From the NCBI GenBank assembly GCA_036852015.1, contig JAANDG010000454.1, forward strand, positions 1-64,000: 64,000 bases of DNA. The letters are read 5' to 3'. The stretch's first letter is position 1, and the number at the start of each line of letters is the position of its first letter. The notes beneath the pieces were generated by a model that was not told the origin of the DNA, did no database searches, and saw only the letters and a program-made list of their open reading frames with translations. Below are positions 21,127-33,435 of this stretch, in pieces. Source of the stretch: Pelodera strongyloides (lineage: Eukaryota > Nematoda > Chromadorea > Rhabditida > Rhabditidae). Both the position numbers and the translations under genes were made by a program.

Positions 21127-22640
21127 GACCAGAGGCCGTATTTTAACTGAAATTTTCATCTCGGAATCCCATCTCGGAATCGTTTCGGAATGCGATTGGT
21201 ATTTTGAGCGCGCTAATCTTTTCGGAATTTCATTTCGGAATCCATCTCGAAAAAGCATCTCGGAAAGCATCTCGGAATGCTCTCGGAATGCATTTGGTAT
21301 TTTAACTGCCAAAAAAGCATCTCGGAACACGGAAAATTCCGAAAATTTTGTCAGCTAGGAAAAGCGGTTGTTCAGTGCGCTAAAGAGTCAGTAAAAAGAA
21401 GCATCTGTCTCTCCATGTTCGTCCAAATGGATAGTTCCTTTTCCAACCGATGTGCCTTCGCAAAAGAAGCATACTTATACATATACTTTTTGAAATGTAT
21501 AAACACAAGATTATCAAATCTAACTAGTTCACAATTAGGAATGCAAGAAGATATATTTACAAATCGATGTTTCCTTTGAATGTATGAAACACTTTGCAAC
21601 GATGAAGCTGTGCGCTCAGTTCGCCCGAATGTGCGATAAGATAAGGAGCAATAAGGGAAGCGAAAATATTTTGAGAAATGCTCCCAAACAGGAATTCATT
21701 TACACAGATAACCTTTTAGGGAAGGAGTTTCAAGCAAATCGAGCGCTTAGAATTGTTTCGAAAGAAAGTAGTTACATTCTACAATTAATATCCGCTCTTA
21801 TATTAAATATTCATTTCAAATTTTTCATTTAACAAATTTCAATTTTTTTAAATGATGTTAAACACTTGATTTTCTTGAGCTCCGTTCATTATAAAAAACC
21901 AGCCGGCTACGCCGCCCGAGGCGACTTTCTAGTAAATTTACTTTATTTTATGCATACGTGAAACGTAGATTAAAAATCAGTTAAAAACAATTAGGGCAAG
22001 GATCATATGCTAAAATCCTCGCTTCGTCCCTTCTTTTGTTGCTCTAGATTTGCATGTTCTTTGTAGTTTCCACCTAGTACTTTGAGCGCCGCGGAAACGC
22101 CCGAACGATACACCACACATATTCCATATATGCAGCCTTTTTTGGACGTTTGTGAGAGGCGCGCTCGGGAAGTGAGATGCCTCAGTGCACGGGAACGTGA
22201 ACTACTGAACCAATCCTACAACCTGAGCGTAACGCACATCATCCAAACGTACAATCAAACAAACGCACAAACAAACAAACAAAGCTCCCAACTTTATATA
22301 ATAAGATATTATTGTAGAAACAATTGTTGTGTAGTGCTACTCAATTTGGGGGTATTACGTATTAGAACATTCAGATAACGAAAGCCAGTTGCGTACTTTT
22401 TGCTGACTTATCGAAATAGTTTTTCTATTCTTATTTTGTTTCAAAAACTCATGCACATGCGCTCATTTACCTTCCCACGATGTGTGAACTTGTGAACTAT
22501 TCACAAACAAAATGAAAAATATTAGAAACTATGTCGTGTTGTTAATATACTATACTAATTGTGTATGATTGACTATATCGATAAGAACTTGGTTTTGTTG
22601 TCCGGTGCCTTACTGTAACTACCTTTTTATAGAATCGCCA
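21127..22640. other. 5' flank of copy C
   Basis: Contains the TCTCGGAAT-type repeats (21127-21360), sequence shared with the flanks of copies A, E, F and G, and an inserted element at 21899-22305. It ends in the same acceptor 'ctacctttttatag' (22630s). The 82-codon open frame 21584-21832 is shared with copy F but broken in A, E and G. Confidence 0.5.
21899..22305 (+). mobile_element. Insertion with RTE-type tail upstream of copy C
   Basis: Copy F (56160-56180) has the uninterrupted sequence 'gaaaaatattattgtag', so the insert can be delimited. It starts CCAGCCGGCTACGCC and ends with an 'acaaacaaacaaa' stretch followed by 'tttatataataag'. The same start (CCAGCCG) and end (TTTATATAATAAG) bound the SINE-like insert at 53850-54141. 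Such an end is typical of RTE-clade LINE 3' ends (family knowledge). Confidence 0.6.
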
Positions 22641-25557
22641 ATGAAATTGCTAGAGGAATTTGGATGCGATACTTGCGGAGTGAAATGCGTCAACAAAGCA
22701 GTGGAAGAGAGAGTGGGCAAACGTTTGCAGGTGTATGCCTGTCAGAAGTGCTGCCGATTTCGTTGCGAGAAATGTTTTTCTTCCCAGTCAGCTTGCAATT
22801 GCGGGAATCGGATGGAATATGATTGGACGCTTGATATATTTTTTGCTCTACTTCATTGTCCTGTTGAAGAACTAAAACTGATCGATATTCGAATTGTCAT
22901 TTCGTCGGCGTGTCACAAATGCGGAGCGAAGGGAGATTTGTATCGCTTTAACTTCCACATCATTATATGTCAGAATTGTCTGAGGCTCAATCATCAGCAA
23001 TACTGTTGGCCCATAACTTGCTCTTTGGAACACTGGTTTTTGAAAATTATGGGTGAAGTTCCTTGTCTCAAAGTTACCGTTACTGAGCTAAGGGAAGCTC
23101 ATTTATCAAGAAAGATGATCTGCCCAAAATGCACTACTAATGGTAAGGATTATGACTTTGTGACTACAAGATTGTTGGAGTGCAAAAATTGCAATACTTC
23201 CTGGAATTTCAAGTGTAATTGCATGTATGCACTTTGGCTGATTCTAGTGGATATTCTGCCCTTTTCCAAAAATCAGCTAACACTTTTAACATATTCAAAA
23301 TGGATGGACGCATTCAGTTGTTCTCAGTGCAGGGGTGAACAACATGAGACGCTCATGAAGTCGTTCTTTGTGGAAGTAAGCAAAAACGAAGCAATACCTC
23401 TTCACACCCTCTTCAAGCAAAACGTGCCGAAATCTACCACAGCATCTATTTCGCTCGGGCAGTTTTTACTTGAAGAGACCAGCGGCAGAAATGCCTCAAC
23501 CACAGCCAGCCCAAGCACCAACTACCCGCAACTTTCAAGGTACGCAATTATTTAAAGGGATGGTTCACCTCGAATTGCACCTTTTTTTATAATTTCTGTT
23601 GATAGTATGACGTATGACCTATGACGGTCAAAATGCGAAAATTGCAGCAAATTTCCTTTGCTCCCCGTAGTAGGAGAGCTTGCTCAAAAAAAGCTAAACT
23701 ACCTCGAATCTATAAAACAATTGGAGTACCGCAGCCATGGTATGTGGGAAATAGCGCAGCCTTGCTGGAGACGCTAGAAAATACAGGCCCTTTTATCATC
23801 CTCTGTCTATCACAACTATATCTGCACCTCCAGTCCTCCTGCGCTATTTCCCACATACCATGGCTGCGGTACCCCAATTGTTTTATAGATTCGAGGTAGT
23901 TTAGCTTTTTTTGAGCAAGCTCTCCTACTACGGGGAGCAAAGGAAATTTACTGCAATTTTCGCATTTTAACCGTCATAGGTCATACTATCAACATAAATT
24001 ATAAAAAAAGGTGCAATTCGAGGTGAACCTATCCCTTTAAATATTTCTCCTGTGATTCGTAAAGAGGTAACTTAACTCTGGTTCACTGCATTTATTTGAA
24101 ACAAATTTAGCAAAACAGAGTTTCCTACCCTTGAGCGTTGGACAGTAAAAAAGAAAGACATTTTTATGGACCTGTTTAACTGTTTCTAATTAAAACCAAA
24201 TTTCACAAATTAAAGAATATGCTTAATTCAAAAACATGCAGTTGGCAAGCGTTGAGGCTCCCACGTATTTTACTTTACTCAGGAAACGTCCCAGATTGGA
24301 AATGTCAGAAAGCCCAGGGACTTCACTTCTGGAGTCTCGCAAAGTCCATCTCACCGTTAATTCTCTTGATACAAGGGATCCGTCGAATTATGGAAACATC
24401 TCCACAATGGACACAGGCGAGAAACCAAATGAGGCGACAAAGATAAAGTAAGTTAAGAGTACAGACACGCGATATAACATGCTGGTAAAGCATTGAGTGA
24501 ATAATAAATACGCGAGAAATTGTAGGGTTCTCAAGTTCCAGAGGTTGTCGGAGAGTTTTTTGAACCGTTTAATCTGCTTGTTTTTTTTGTGATCCTTTAA
24601 AATAGTTTAGGTGTAAATGTGGCCGAGTGGATGACTTGAAGGACACGTTTTATTGTCGGACTTCTTCCGAACACGAGATATGTTCCCTTTGTGTGCTGCG
24701 AAAACATAAGATACACCAAACTGAAGAAGCAATGAACTGGAGCATTATGGGAATTGTTGGCAAGCACTCAGAGAAGAATTTGAAGAAAATTCATGCCTGG
24801 GCTGAAGAATACCGACAAGTGAACTGCGAGGTGAGCACTACTCTGTAAAAAGTCATGTCTTTCATCAAGTCAAGCACGGTCTTGCAGAGAAACTAATAGT
24901 AAACGGACTTTCATGACGCCAATAGCTTGGGTTTCTGGTTCTTTCTGACTACATTATCTTTATCTTGTGAAGCTGTTTCTGTAAAAACTCCTAGTCCCGT
25001 ACTTGAGTGTAGTTTTCTTGTGCGAAACTCGAACGTTCGGCACCTGAAAATAATCAAACCCGTTTTAAGAGGTAGAACTGCTAATATTTTCCCTGATAAT
25101 TTTCATTGTAGTCGAAAGAGAACTATCGGCAATTGTGTGAGCTTCTGGGTGCTGTTTACAAAAGGGCCTCAACTTGTGGAGACATCGAACGTTGTAGAGA
25201 AATACTCTCGAAATGTGATATGGCCAGAGTTGACTATCACATCAAACACCTTCTGCACTCAATGAAAAAGGCAAGTTTCACTTTCAAAAAATCGTTTACG
25301 CTTCCAATGTGTGCTTCTTTCTTCAAGAGTGTTACTCTACGTTTTCAAAACGGATTTATTACTTGCCCCGCAGAAGTTCAGAGTAGACCGCGACGAGTTC
25401 TAGATGACGAATTGTTCGACGACTTCTTCAAGCTGGGTCCAGTAGGATATGCGCAATATGTCGATTGTAAAGAAAGCTTGAAGCTTTTATGTCTTTTATT
25501 TTCATTTAGTCTAACGATGAAATCAAGGAGTTCCGCACGATGCTAGAGAATATCTGA
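22641..25557 (+). CDS. Cys-rich B-box-like zinc-finger protein, family copy C
   Basis: Exons: 22641-23539, about 24236-24447, 24611-24830, 25112-25270, exon 5 ending 25459, and 25510-25557. Exon 1 (MKLLEEFGCDTCGVKCVN) is open throughout with the Cys pairs kept. Exon 2 lacks three bases present in copy A, in frame. Exon 3 has the Ser substitution seen in A (CRTSSEHEICSLC...HKIH). The exon 4 donor is GC (AAG-GCAAGT), a tolerated GC-AG intron. Exon 5 ends QY before a 50-nt intron, then exon 6 gives SNDEIKEFRTMLENI and TGA. An extended start at 22569 is possible but crosses the putative acceptor. MITE-1 fills intron 1. This is one of the two best preserved copies. Confidence 0.75.
23552..24040. 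mobile_element. MITE-1 in intron 1 of copy C
   Basis: Same site, orientation and ends as the copy at 2321-2800, so the insertion predates the duplication of A and C. TTAA lies at both edges. Confidence 0.85.
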
Positions 25558-26060
25558 GGCAGAATGTCTACAAGTAAACTTGGACAGGAAACTTTGATGC
25601 ACAGACCAGGACCAGCAGAATAGAATATGTGCCTGTTCTCTCACATGAGGGTGATAATATGGAGAATAGGTAATACAGTTTAACTTAACAACCTAAAGCA
25701 TGCGCCTTTTTCGAAAATATTTAGACACCGATCTTACTGTGTATTGTGTTTAATATGTTATTTTCTGTCTTCTTTTTAAGATTATTTATTTGGCTATTAT
25801 GTTTATTCATATATGGGATGTTTTCTATAGTTTTGCTTTCATGTTTTATTGCTGCGATTTATCATGTGTTCTCACTTTGCCTTGCTTATTTCATTTATAT
25901 GTGCGTCGCTTTTATTTTTGTCAAGTTGTTGTTTTTTTATGTCGAAATTAATATTCTATTCAGAGTGACAGTAATGATTTTAAATTTTTTCTTTCCATTT
26001 TTCTCTTCATTTAGTGAAAATCTAGTGTAACTTTTTAAAGTATTGTTTGTTTATTATGTA
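25558..26060. other. 3' flank of copy C
   Basis: The AT-rich downstream segment is nearly identical to 58900-59400 and similar to 39834-40320 and 53158-53640. It encodes a 94-codon hydrophobic frame (25746-26030) that also appears after D and F, but the equivalent after E reads in another frame. It stops where the PLE fragment begins ('tttattatgta'). Confidence 0.6.
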
Positions 26061-26447
26061 TCCAAAAGGGAGATAAAAGTTTATTATGTATCCAAAAGGG
26101 AGATAAAAGAAATGGTCACATATTTAATCAAAAATAGTTTCCTCGTTTACAAAGACCAAATTTACCATCAAATAAAAGGTGTCCCCCAAGGGGGCAACGC
26201 TTCTCCACTCTTAGCAGATCTTACTCTCTCTATGCTAGAATTTAGATATCTTAAAGAGGCTGCAAACAGAAGTGTCAGTCTTAGAAGCAAATTATATCGA
26301 TATATGGATGATATACTAATGTTTTATAATGATGATGAAATGCCAAGTAAATTAAGAGATATATACCCCAATTCGCTTACTTTAGAACAAGCCAATGTAT
26401 CAGATACAGAGGCTGCATTCCTAGACATACACCTCAAAAAACAAGAA
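26061..26447 (+). pseudogene. PLE RT fragment (motifs B and C)
   Basis: Encodes the RT segment with KGVPQGGNASPLLADL and YRYMDDIL, ending LDIHLKKQ. It begins with a 30-bp duplication (26050-26079 and 26080-26109) made of the last host bases 'tttattatgta' plus 19 PLE bases. It has GGG where the main copies have GGA in the QGG codon, as does the minus fragment at 27969-28212. Confidence 0.8.
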
Positions 26448-26487
26448 GAAATAGTAAAGGCATAAGAAATAGTATGCCTTTACTATT
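26448..26487. repeat. Inverted copy of the TRIM LTR tip
   Basis: 'aaatagtaaaggcata' followed by its complement 'tatgcctttactattt' precedes the LTR start, so the first 20 LTR bases occur in direct and inverted form. This looks like a rearrangement scar. Confidence 0.7.
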
Positions 26488-27968
26488 TGAAGAAATAGTA
26501 AAGGCATAAGAATCATCTTTACTAAACAGTCGAAAAGAAGAATCAAACGAAAGGAGAAATCATCGCTGAATGGAATCGAAGTGCAACCGCCTCCTACCAA
26601 ACTCAAATGCGGTTCAAGAACCAATCGAAGTAGGCGGGGCCCAAAATCATATGCTATGGAAATATGCAGCTGATTGATGTCGATATTACACAACACATGG
26701 CATGGTACGAGTTCCGGTTCACATATAGAATCTACGTCGGCGAAAGACAAACATTACAGCATAAACACATGATATAATGTCATAGCTAAAATGAAAGCAA
26801 AACAATGTTTGGTAACAATGTCAATTAACAGAAAGAACCTAAGAAATCGTATAGAATTTGTATCCTACGAAGTGATTATATCCTACGAAGGAGAATTATT
26901 CACACTCCCCCCTGACAAAAAGAAAGGGGTTCGGGAGAGTGTAAGGCTTACAGTAATTGAACGAAAATTACTGGGACTGACAAACTGTGCTCTACTTGCT
27001 GCTGGGACAATAATTCAAAGTGAAATGAAGATTAATTTCAACGAACGGGTGAGTCCAACCGAGGACTGTAAGGGGACGGCATGGGTCCGAAGGGAGAGTC
27101 CGACCGAGGACTATGAGGGGACGACAGGGGTCCGAACGATGAGTCCGACCGAGGACTGCGAGGGGACGACAGAGGGTCCGAAGGGTGAGTCCGACCGAGG
27201 ACTGCGATGGGACGACAGGGGTCCGAAGGGAGAGTCCGACAAGGGGACGACAGAGGTCCGAACGTAAATGGAGGCCATTTCATGATGTGAGGCTCCTCTG
27301 GAAAATGAACACAGCAGCAACCGTAGAAAACACGACAACAGTTCGCGAAAAAAAAAACCAGTGCGAAAGGAAAATGAGCAGGGTTTCAACATCAAGAGTT
27401 TGCTAACAGTAACCAGTCGACCAATAGCAATAGCAGAATAACGACGAAGGCTCAGTGGGGATAGACTACCTGCCACGCGGGTCTTTCAAATATGCAGATG
27501 AATTGCAAGAAGAAAATGGGCACGGATTCTTAAGTTGGGTAGGCGCACCATTTGAAGAAATAGTAAAGGCATAAGAATCATCTTTACTAAACAGTCGAAA
27601 AGAAGAATCAAACGAAAGGAGAAATCATCGCTGAATGGAATCGAAGTGCAAAACCCCTTATCAAACTCAAATGTGGTTTAAGAACTAATCGAAGTAGGCG
27701 GGGCCTAAAATCATATGCTATGGAAATATGCAGCTGATTGATGTCGATATTACACAACACATGGCATGGTACGAGTTCCGGTTCACATATAGAATCTACG
27801 TCGGCGAAAGACAAACATTACAGCATAAACACATGATATAATGTCATAGCTAAAATGAAAGCAAAACAATGTTTGGTAACAATGTCAATTAACAGAAAGA
27901 ACCTAAGAAATCGTATAGAATTTGTATCCTACGAAGTGATTATATCCTACGAAGGAGAATTATTCACA
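26488..27968 (-). mobile_element. Miniature LTR retroelement (TRIM-like)
   Basis: LTRs 26488-26904 and 27553-27968 (417 and 416 bp, TG...CA) flank only 648 bp. On the minus strand a PBS starts TGGTGCGCCTACC two bases from the 5' LTR (27553), and a purine tract GGGGGGAG abuts the 3' LTR at 26905. No gag or pol remains. The internal part has a 43-45 bp minisatellite and the tRNA-Gly-like CCTGCCACGCGGG at 27469. No target duplication is seen; the flanks are opposed PLE fragments. Confidence 0.75.
27045..27265. repeat. 43-45 bp minisatellite inside the TRIM
   Basis: About five units of 'gagtccgaccgaggactgcg' plus 'aggggacgacagaggtccga', with one unit shortened. It opens false frames on both strands. 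Confidence 0.85.
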
Positions 27969-28157
27969 AGGTGTATGTCTAGGAATGCAGCCTCTGTATC
28001 TGATACATTGGCTTGTTCTAAAGTAAGCGAATTGGGGTATATATCTCTTAATTTACTTGGCATTTCATCATCATTATAAAACATTAGTATATCATCCATA
28101 TATCGATATAATTTGCTTCTAAGACTGACACTTCTGTTTGCAGCCTCTTTAAGATAT

Positions 28158-29650
28158 CTAAATTCTAGCATAGAGAGAGTAAGATCTGCTAAGAGTGGAG
28201 AAGCGTTGCCCCATATTTATGAGTTCTTCTTTGCTATCTATCGAATCTCTAATATTGCAATTAAATACAAGTAAATCTTTCAAATTTGATGGAAAAACTA
28301 TACTTAACTTGTTCTTGTTAATGTATTTGTTTAATTTGTCTATAAGGTCTTCTCGTAATTCAAATAATGCTTTATTCAATACTTTGGAGTTGTAAGCTTC
28401 CCTATGTTTGGTACCTTTTTTAAGTACTTTCACAGCTTTAGGAAATGAGCACGAAAAAATATTAGCATTTCCGGTAACTATATGAAAGTCATTGTTAAAA
28501 GCGATTTTTTCTTTATCAGTGCATAGGTGCAGATAATTATTGCAGTGGCAACGCGTGATAATAGTATCACCGACAATGTGATCCTTATAGTTTGAGAACT
28601 TAGGACCATTCGGGATATTATACCTATAAAAGAATCCAATGGAGGGACGCTTTTCTAAACTAATGTTATTGTTACGGAAAAGCTCTTTTATATACTTTTT
28701 AATTATGTATTGTAAATTAGGGAACTGCAGATCATCACAGAATGGGATCCATAACTTAAAATCGGGTGTCTTCGGTTTTACCATAGCTTTACTGTCTCGT
28801 TTTGGCATAGTAAGCGTACCACATAGCGCCTCTATGCATTTACGCTCACTATATGTAATACCACTTTCGTGATATTCACGCAGGAGGAACTTTTTCGTAG
28901 ATTTACGCAGCGAAAAATTATATTGTTTTAGTTGGTCGTATGTGGGTACGTTAGCTAGATCGGGTATATTAGCTTGGTCGTGATTAACTCGCCTTCTTCT
29001 TCTAGGACCTCGAATCTTGTAAGGACGAGTGACCTTAATTGACCAATATGGGATGTTCGCATTGCCTAGACCTGACTTACTGCGATCACTTATAATGCCA
29101 TAGCCCTTGATTTGATCATTAAGGCCATATGGAAAAGCGCTGTTCAGAAGTTTGATCCAAAATAATTCTTTATGTTTCCTAATAGAATCATCATTATTTT
29201 CTTCTAGCGCGTCTAGGATATGAAGGTGAAATGTTTTATTTCCTACATCACCTTGACATTCAGAGTAGTGTTTATAAAGGATTGTATCTTTCGAATTCTT
29301 ATTGAAATGCCAGCGGTGTTGCACTAATCGCGCTTTAAGAGATCGTTTCGTTTCTCCAACGTACTGTATACCGCACTTACCGCATGTTATGCAATATACT
29401 ATGCCTTTGGTAGAACAATTAGAGTTGGAAGTGCCATACAAGTTAGAGAAATATGTAGTAGAACTACTGCGTATAATGCGTTCATACGCAATATTAGGAC
29501 ATAATTTACATCTTTTACTACCACAAGGAACACCAAATTCTTGAGAACCGTCCAAAGAAGTTATATTTATTTTCGGGCCCAGCTTTTTTGAAGTTAACGA
29601 ACGAAGAAGAAAATACTCAGTATGTTTGTTAGCAGGACAAACGATGTTCC
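28158..29650 (-). pseudogene. PLE GIY-YIG plus N-terminal RT ORF, internally deleted
   Basis: Open from the C-rich stretch GSKRCKLCPNI through the GIY-YIG core (GIVYCITCGKCGIQYVGET...LKARLVQHR) and the linker. It has GAA (Glu) after RKHK, where the plus copy has TAA. After ELIN the frame shifts at the deletion joint (28213) and ends in 16 unrelated residues. No ATG is evident upstream; the frame is entered through non-AUG or spliced sequence, as in the plus copy. Confidence 0.75.
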
Positions 29651-29688
29651 TCTATCAGCCGTCCCCAGCTTTCAGAGGTAAGGTGCTT

Positions 29689-29793
29689 TAGGGAGCACTT
29701 CAGCCCAAACTAAGGACTCCGTGGAGGTTACAAGGTAGAAACCTCTCCCACGTTGTTGCTAGGGCTCCTCAGGGACTTACGGTGTGCTCCCTA
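29689..29793 (-). ncRNA. Multibranch RNA fold, minus PLE copy
   Basis: Minus-strand equivalent of 34795-34899, closed by the same 10-bp stem TAGGGAGCAC with GTGCTCCCTA. Confidence 0.5.
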
Positions 29794-30466
29794 TTTAGCA
29801 CCATTTAACCGCCTGTGTCCCTAGCAGAGTTGAGAATGATCATAGAAGTGTGAAAGATAAGATATAGCATTTCAGTTCTCTCCCATCATAGCAACAAGAG
29901 GCCATGTCATATAGTGTTAGTTTTATATTTGATCATTGGGCCTCTTACAGATCATAAACATCCGACGTGTAAAAATATAGCATGTATATGGGTGTATATA
30001 GAATATTGAATAATTTGAAAAATATAAATAAATAATATTATTGTAAGAAAAGAAACCATAATAAAAAAATAAAAAACAATAAAATTATAATAAAATTATA
30101 ATTATAAAATAATAAATAAATAAAAACAAAATATATTGGTCTGCTACACGTATGTAACAGTACGTATGACCCGAATACCCAATAAAGAGTTGATAACGTC
30201 TCAAATAATACCCATATAAAATGCAATAGTAAGTCTTGATAGTGTTCGCAAAACGGAATGCGCGATGTTCAAAGTAAAATATGCAATGTAGAATATGTTT
30301 TAAAGTATTAGATGATAAACTAGGAAACTATTGAAATACTGCAATAGAAGAACAAAGGAATAACAATATAAAAAGATAAGTGAATAAATAATATCTAGAT
30401 AGTTATGTACATAGAAAATTAGATAGAAAGAAAGAAAGAAAGTAGCTCAAGGAATGAGCTATATAG

Positions 30467-30580
30467 GTAGTCCGTAAGGACTTGACCCACCTTGCGGTAG
30501 GTTTGAAAGCTCCTAAGAGCTACTCCATCCCGAAAGATAGAGGATAGTCCCAAAGGACTTGGCCCACCAAAATGGTAGGA
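30467..30580 (-). ncRNA. Six-hairpin module 2, minus PLE copy
   Basis: Mirror of 34009-34122 with the same hairpins. Confidence 0.5.
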
Positions 30581-30720
30581 AACTTAGTAGATATACCAAT
30601 AAGTAGATATATGGCTGTGTACAAAATCTCATAAATAATGTAGAAGGATAAATACGGAAAAATGTGTATAAACTATGCGTTAAATCTTAGAAATAAGCAA
30701 AATAATGATGATGAGTAAGG

Positions 30721-30834
30721 TAGTCCATAAGGACTTGACCCACCTTGCGGTAGGTTAGAATGCTCATAAGAGCATACTCCATCCCAAAAGATAGAGGATA
30801 GTCCCAGGGGACTTGGCCCACCAAAATGGTAGGA
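30721..30834 (-). ncRNA. Six-hairpin module 1, minus PLE copy
   Basis: Mirror of 33755-33868 with the same hairpins. Confidence 0.5.
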
Positions 30835-31066
30835 AAATTATATAATATAATATACATTTGCAAACATATAAAGTCGTCAGACGAGACGTGGGGAATTGAA
30901 TCCTCCAACAGTCAACGTCCTAGACCTCAAACAATTAAAACAAATTATAAGTGAAGAAATTCTACTATAAAATATGAAATGATGTGAGAAAAAAAAAATC
31001 AATGAAAAGTGAATATTAACTAAAACTTAGTATCTAAGATGTAAGCTGTATAAGTTGAATCTTATA

Positions 31067-31153
31067 CCGTGTTAACACGGACCTCGTTTCGACCCCCTAG
31101 CCGCAGACGAGGATTTCTCAGGGCGGGGGTTCTCGTCAGTGCGACACCCTGAT
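31067..31153 (-). ncRNA. Hammerhead-like ribozyme, minus PLE copy
   Basis: Same core as 33436-33522. The predicted cleavage is after 31080 on the minus strand. Confidence 0.6.
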
Positions 31154-31689
31154 AGTATATCACAGAGAATTTATCATTAAGATTGACGTAAAATTCTATT
31201 TACAAAACAAGTCTAATAATGGAAATGAAAACCATTAAATAACGTGCCAAAAATGGGATGCGTTAGGATCAATAGTACAATAGTGCATATTAACTCTCTA
31301 AGTTACCACTAAACAGTGTAGCGTACGCGTTGCGGTACCCTTTGCACCCATAGCTCAACCATGTATTTTGTACTTTGGTCTTGTATAGTCTGTAATCTAA
31401 ATATCATGAGCCCAAGAAGAGAGATGTTTCGGGGATACCTTAAACTTATGTGAAATAATGGGATATACATGGAAACCTTTAACGAACATTTTGATAATAA
31501 TATTCTTAGGGTAGCCATTACGAGTAAGCTTACAGTGCAGTTCCTTTAATTTACTTTTAAATAGGCTAATATTTGAAGTACAACGGCTGATTCTAATAGT
31601 TTCACCTATTATACAGTTATGCCTGACTGACATACACAGTTGGGTATCGTACATAGGAAATCGGTTAACTTCAAATGAATAATCATCGG

Positions 31690-31705
31690 AATGAATAATC
31701 ATAAT
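31690..31705. other. Filler at the PLE inversion junction
   Basis: About 15 bp, 'atgaataatcataat', join two PLE parts of opposite orientation. 'gaataatcat' is also present on the adjoining arm, so the filler looks copied from local sequence. Confidence 0.7.
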
Positions 31706-33192
31706 CATTATTTGAATTACGAGAAGACCTTATAGACAAATTAAACAAATACATTAACAAGAACAAGTTAAGTATAGTTTTTCCATCAAATTTGAAAGAT
31801 TTACTTGTATTTAATTGCAATATTAGAGATTCGATAGATAGCAAAGAAGAACTCATAAATATTAGAAAGCAATTTGTAATTACGTGTGTTGATAAGGCAC
31901 CTAGTAATTTTTGCTTTACGTGTCCTATTTTATATAAAATGTACTTGGATAAGGAGCTAGGTAACGTCAACGGACGTATTATTGGGAATGACACATATGC
32001 TCCTTATAACACACGACCCGTGTTAGATATAATAAGTGATCACAAAGTAGTTTCCAGGCTGTTTAAGGTAAAACTAGAAGAAAAAGATATGATATTACCT
32101 AATATTTATGCTATTCCTAAACTACACAAAGAAACTATAAAAATGAGATTCATAACAGCAGCAAAACACAGTAGTTTAAAGGAATTGTCCGTTATAACGC
32201 AAAAAGTCTTAAAACATTTAAAAAATCACTTTAAAAACTATTGCACTGCTTCGTGTAACTGGTCCAATAATACCTACATACACTTTTCTATTGATAATTC
32301 TATGGTAATTACTAATGGTACATCTGATATTGCAAAATACAGTAAGGTTAAAACGCTAGATTTTTCTAGCCTTTTCACCAATCTACCTCATGATGTTATT
32401 ATGAGCAATATCTTTGACCTTGTAGATCTATGTTTTAAAAACGCCGGTCGTGAGTTCGTTAATATAGGATATAAAACGTGTTTTTATACCAACAAAATCA
32501 CTGATGCTAGTTATTCCAAAAGGGAGATAAAAGAAATGGTCACATATTTAATCAAAAATAGTTTCCTCGTTTACAAAGACCAAATTTACCATCAAATAAA
32601 AGGTGTCCCCCAAGGAGGCAACGCTTCTCCACTCTTAGCAGATCTTACTCTCTCTATGCTAGAATTTAGATATCTTAAAGAGGCTGCAAACAGAAGTGTC
32701 AGTCTTAGAAGCAAATTATATCGATATATGGATGATATACTAATGTTTTATAATGATGATGAAATGCCAAGTAAATTAAGAGATATATACCCCAATTCGC
32801 TTACTTTAGAACAAGCCAATGTATCAGATACAGAGGCTGCATTCCTAGACATACACCTCAAAAAACAAGACAGCTGGATTATAAATTTGTACAACAAGAC
32901 CGATGATTATTCATTTGAAGTTAACCGATTTCCTATGTACGATACCCAACTGTGTATGTCAGTCAGGCATAACTGTATAATAGGTGAAACTATTAGAATC
33001 AGCCGTTGTACTTCAAATATTAGCCTATTTAAAAGTAAATTAAAGGAACTGCACTGTAAGCTTACTCGTAATGGCTACCCTAAGAATATTATTATCAAAA
33101 TGTTCGTTAAAGGTTTCCATGTATATCCCATTATTTCACATAAGTTTAAGGTATCCCCGAAACATCTCTCTTCTTGGGCTCATGATATTTAG
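31706..33192 (+). pseudogene. PLE RT ORF, 5'-truncated tandem copy
   Basis: Open from the 5' truncation to the stop at 33190. It contains the PLE RT landmarks PKLHK, motif A DFSSLFTNLP, motif B KGVPQGGNASPLLADL and motif C YMDD, and ends FKVSPKHLSSWAHDI. It matches 36219-37705 at offset 4513. The GIY-YIG part is absent, so this is the upstream pseudo-LTR portion of the element that follows. Confidence 0.85.
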
Positions 33193-33435
33193 ATTACAGA
33201 CTATACAAGACCAAAGTACAAAATACATGGTTGAGCTATGGGTGCAAAGGGTACCGCAACGCGTACGCTACACTGTTTAGTGGTAACTTAGAGAGTTAAT
33301 ATGCACTATTGTACTATTGATCCTAACGCATCCCATTTTTGGCACGTTATTTAATGGTTTTCATTTCCATTATTAGACTTGTTTTGTAAATAGAATTTTA
33401 CGTCAATCTTAATGATAAATTCTCTGTGATATACT

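Larger units (their letters stand above)
27969..31689 (-). mobile_element. PLE, minus-strand rearranged copy
   Basis: Reading on the minus strand from 31689: RT C-terminal part to about 31397, 3' and 5' non-coding region with ribozyme, GIY-YIG and N-terminal RT part to 28213, then a jump to RT motifs B-C (28212-27969). Relative to 34937-37705 it lacks 36376-37128 (753 bp), which holds RT motif A. Confidence 0.8.

Noticed and set aside
25746..26030. 94-codon hydrophobic protein, repeated at 59087 and similar at 40007
   Set aside because: Low-complexity AT-rich DNA; the frame differs after copy E (53315) and is explained by recent duplication.
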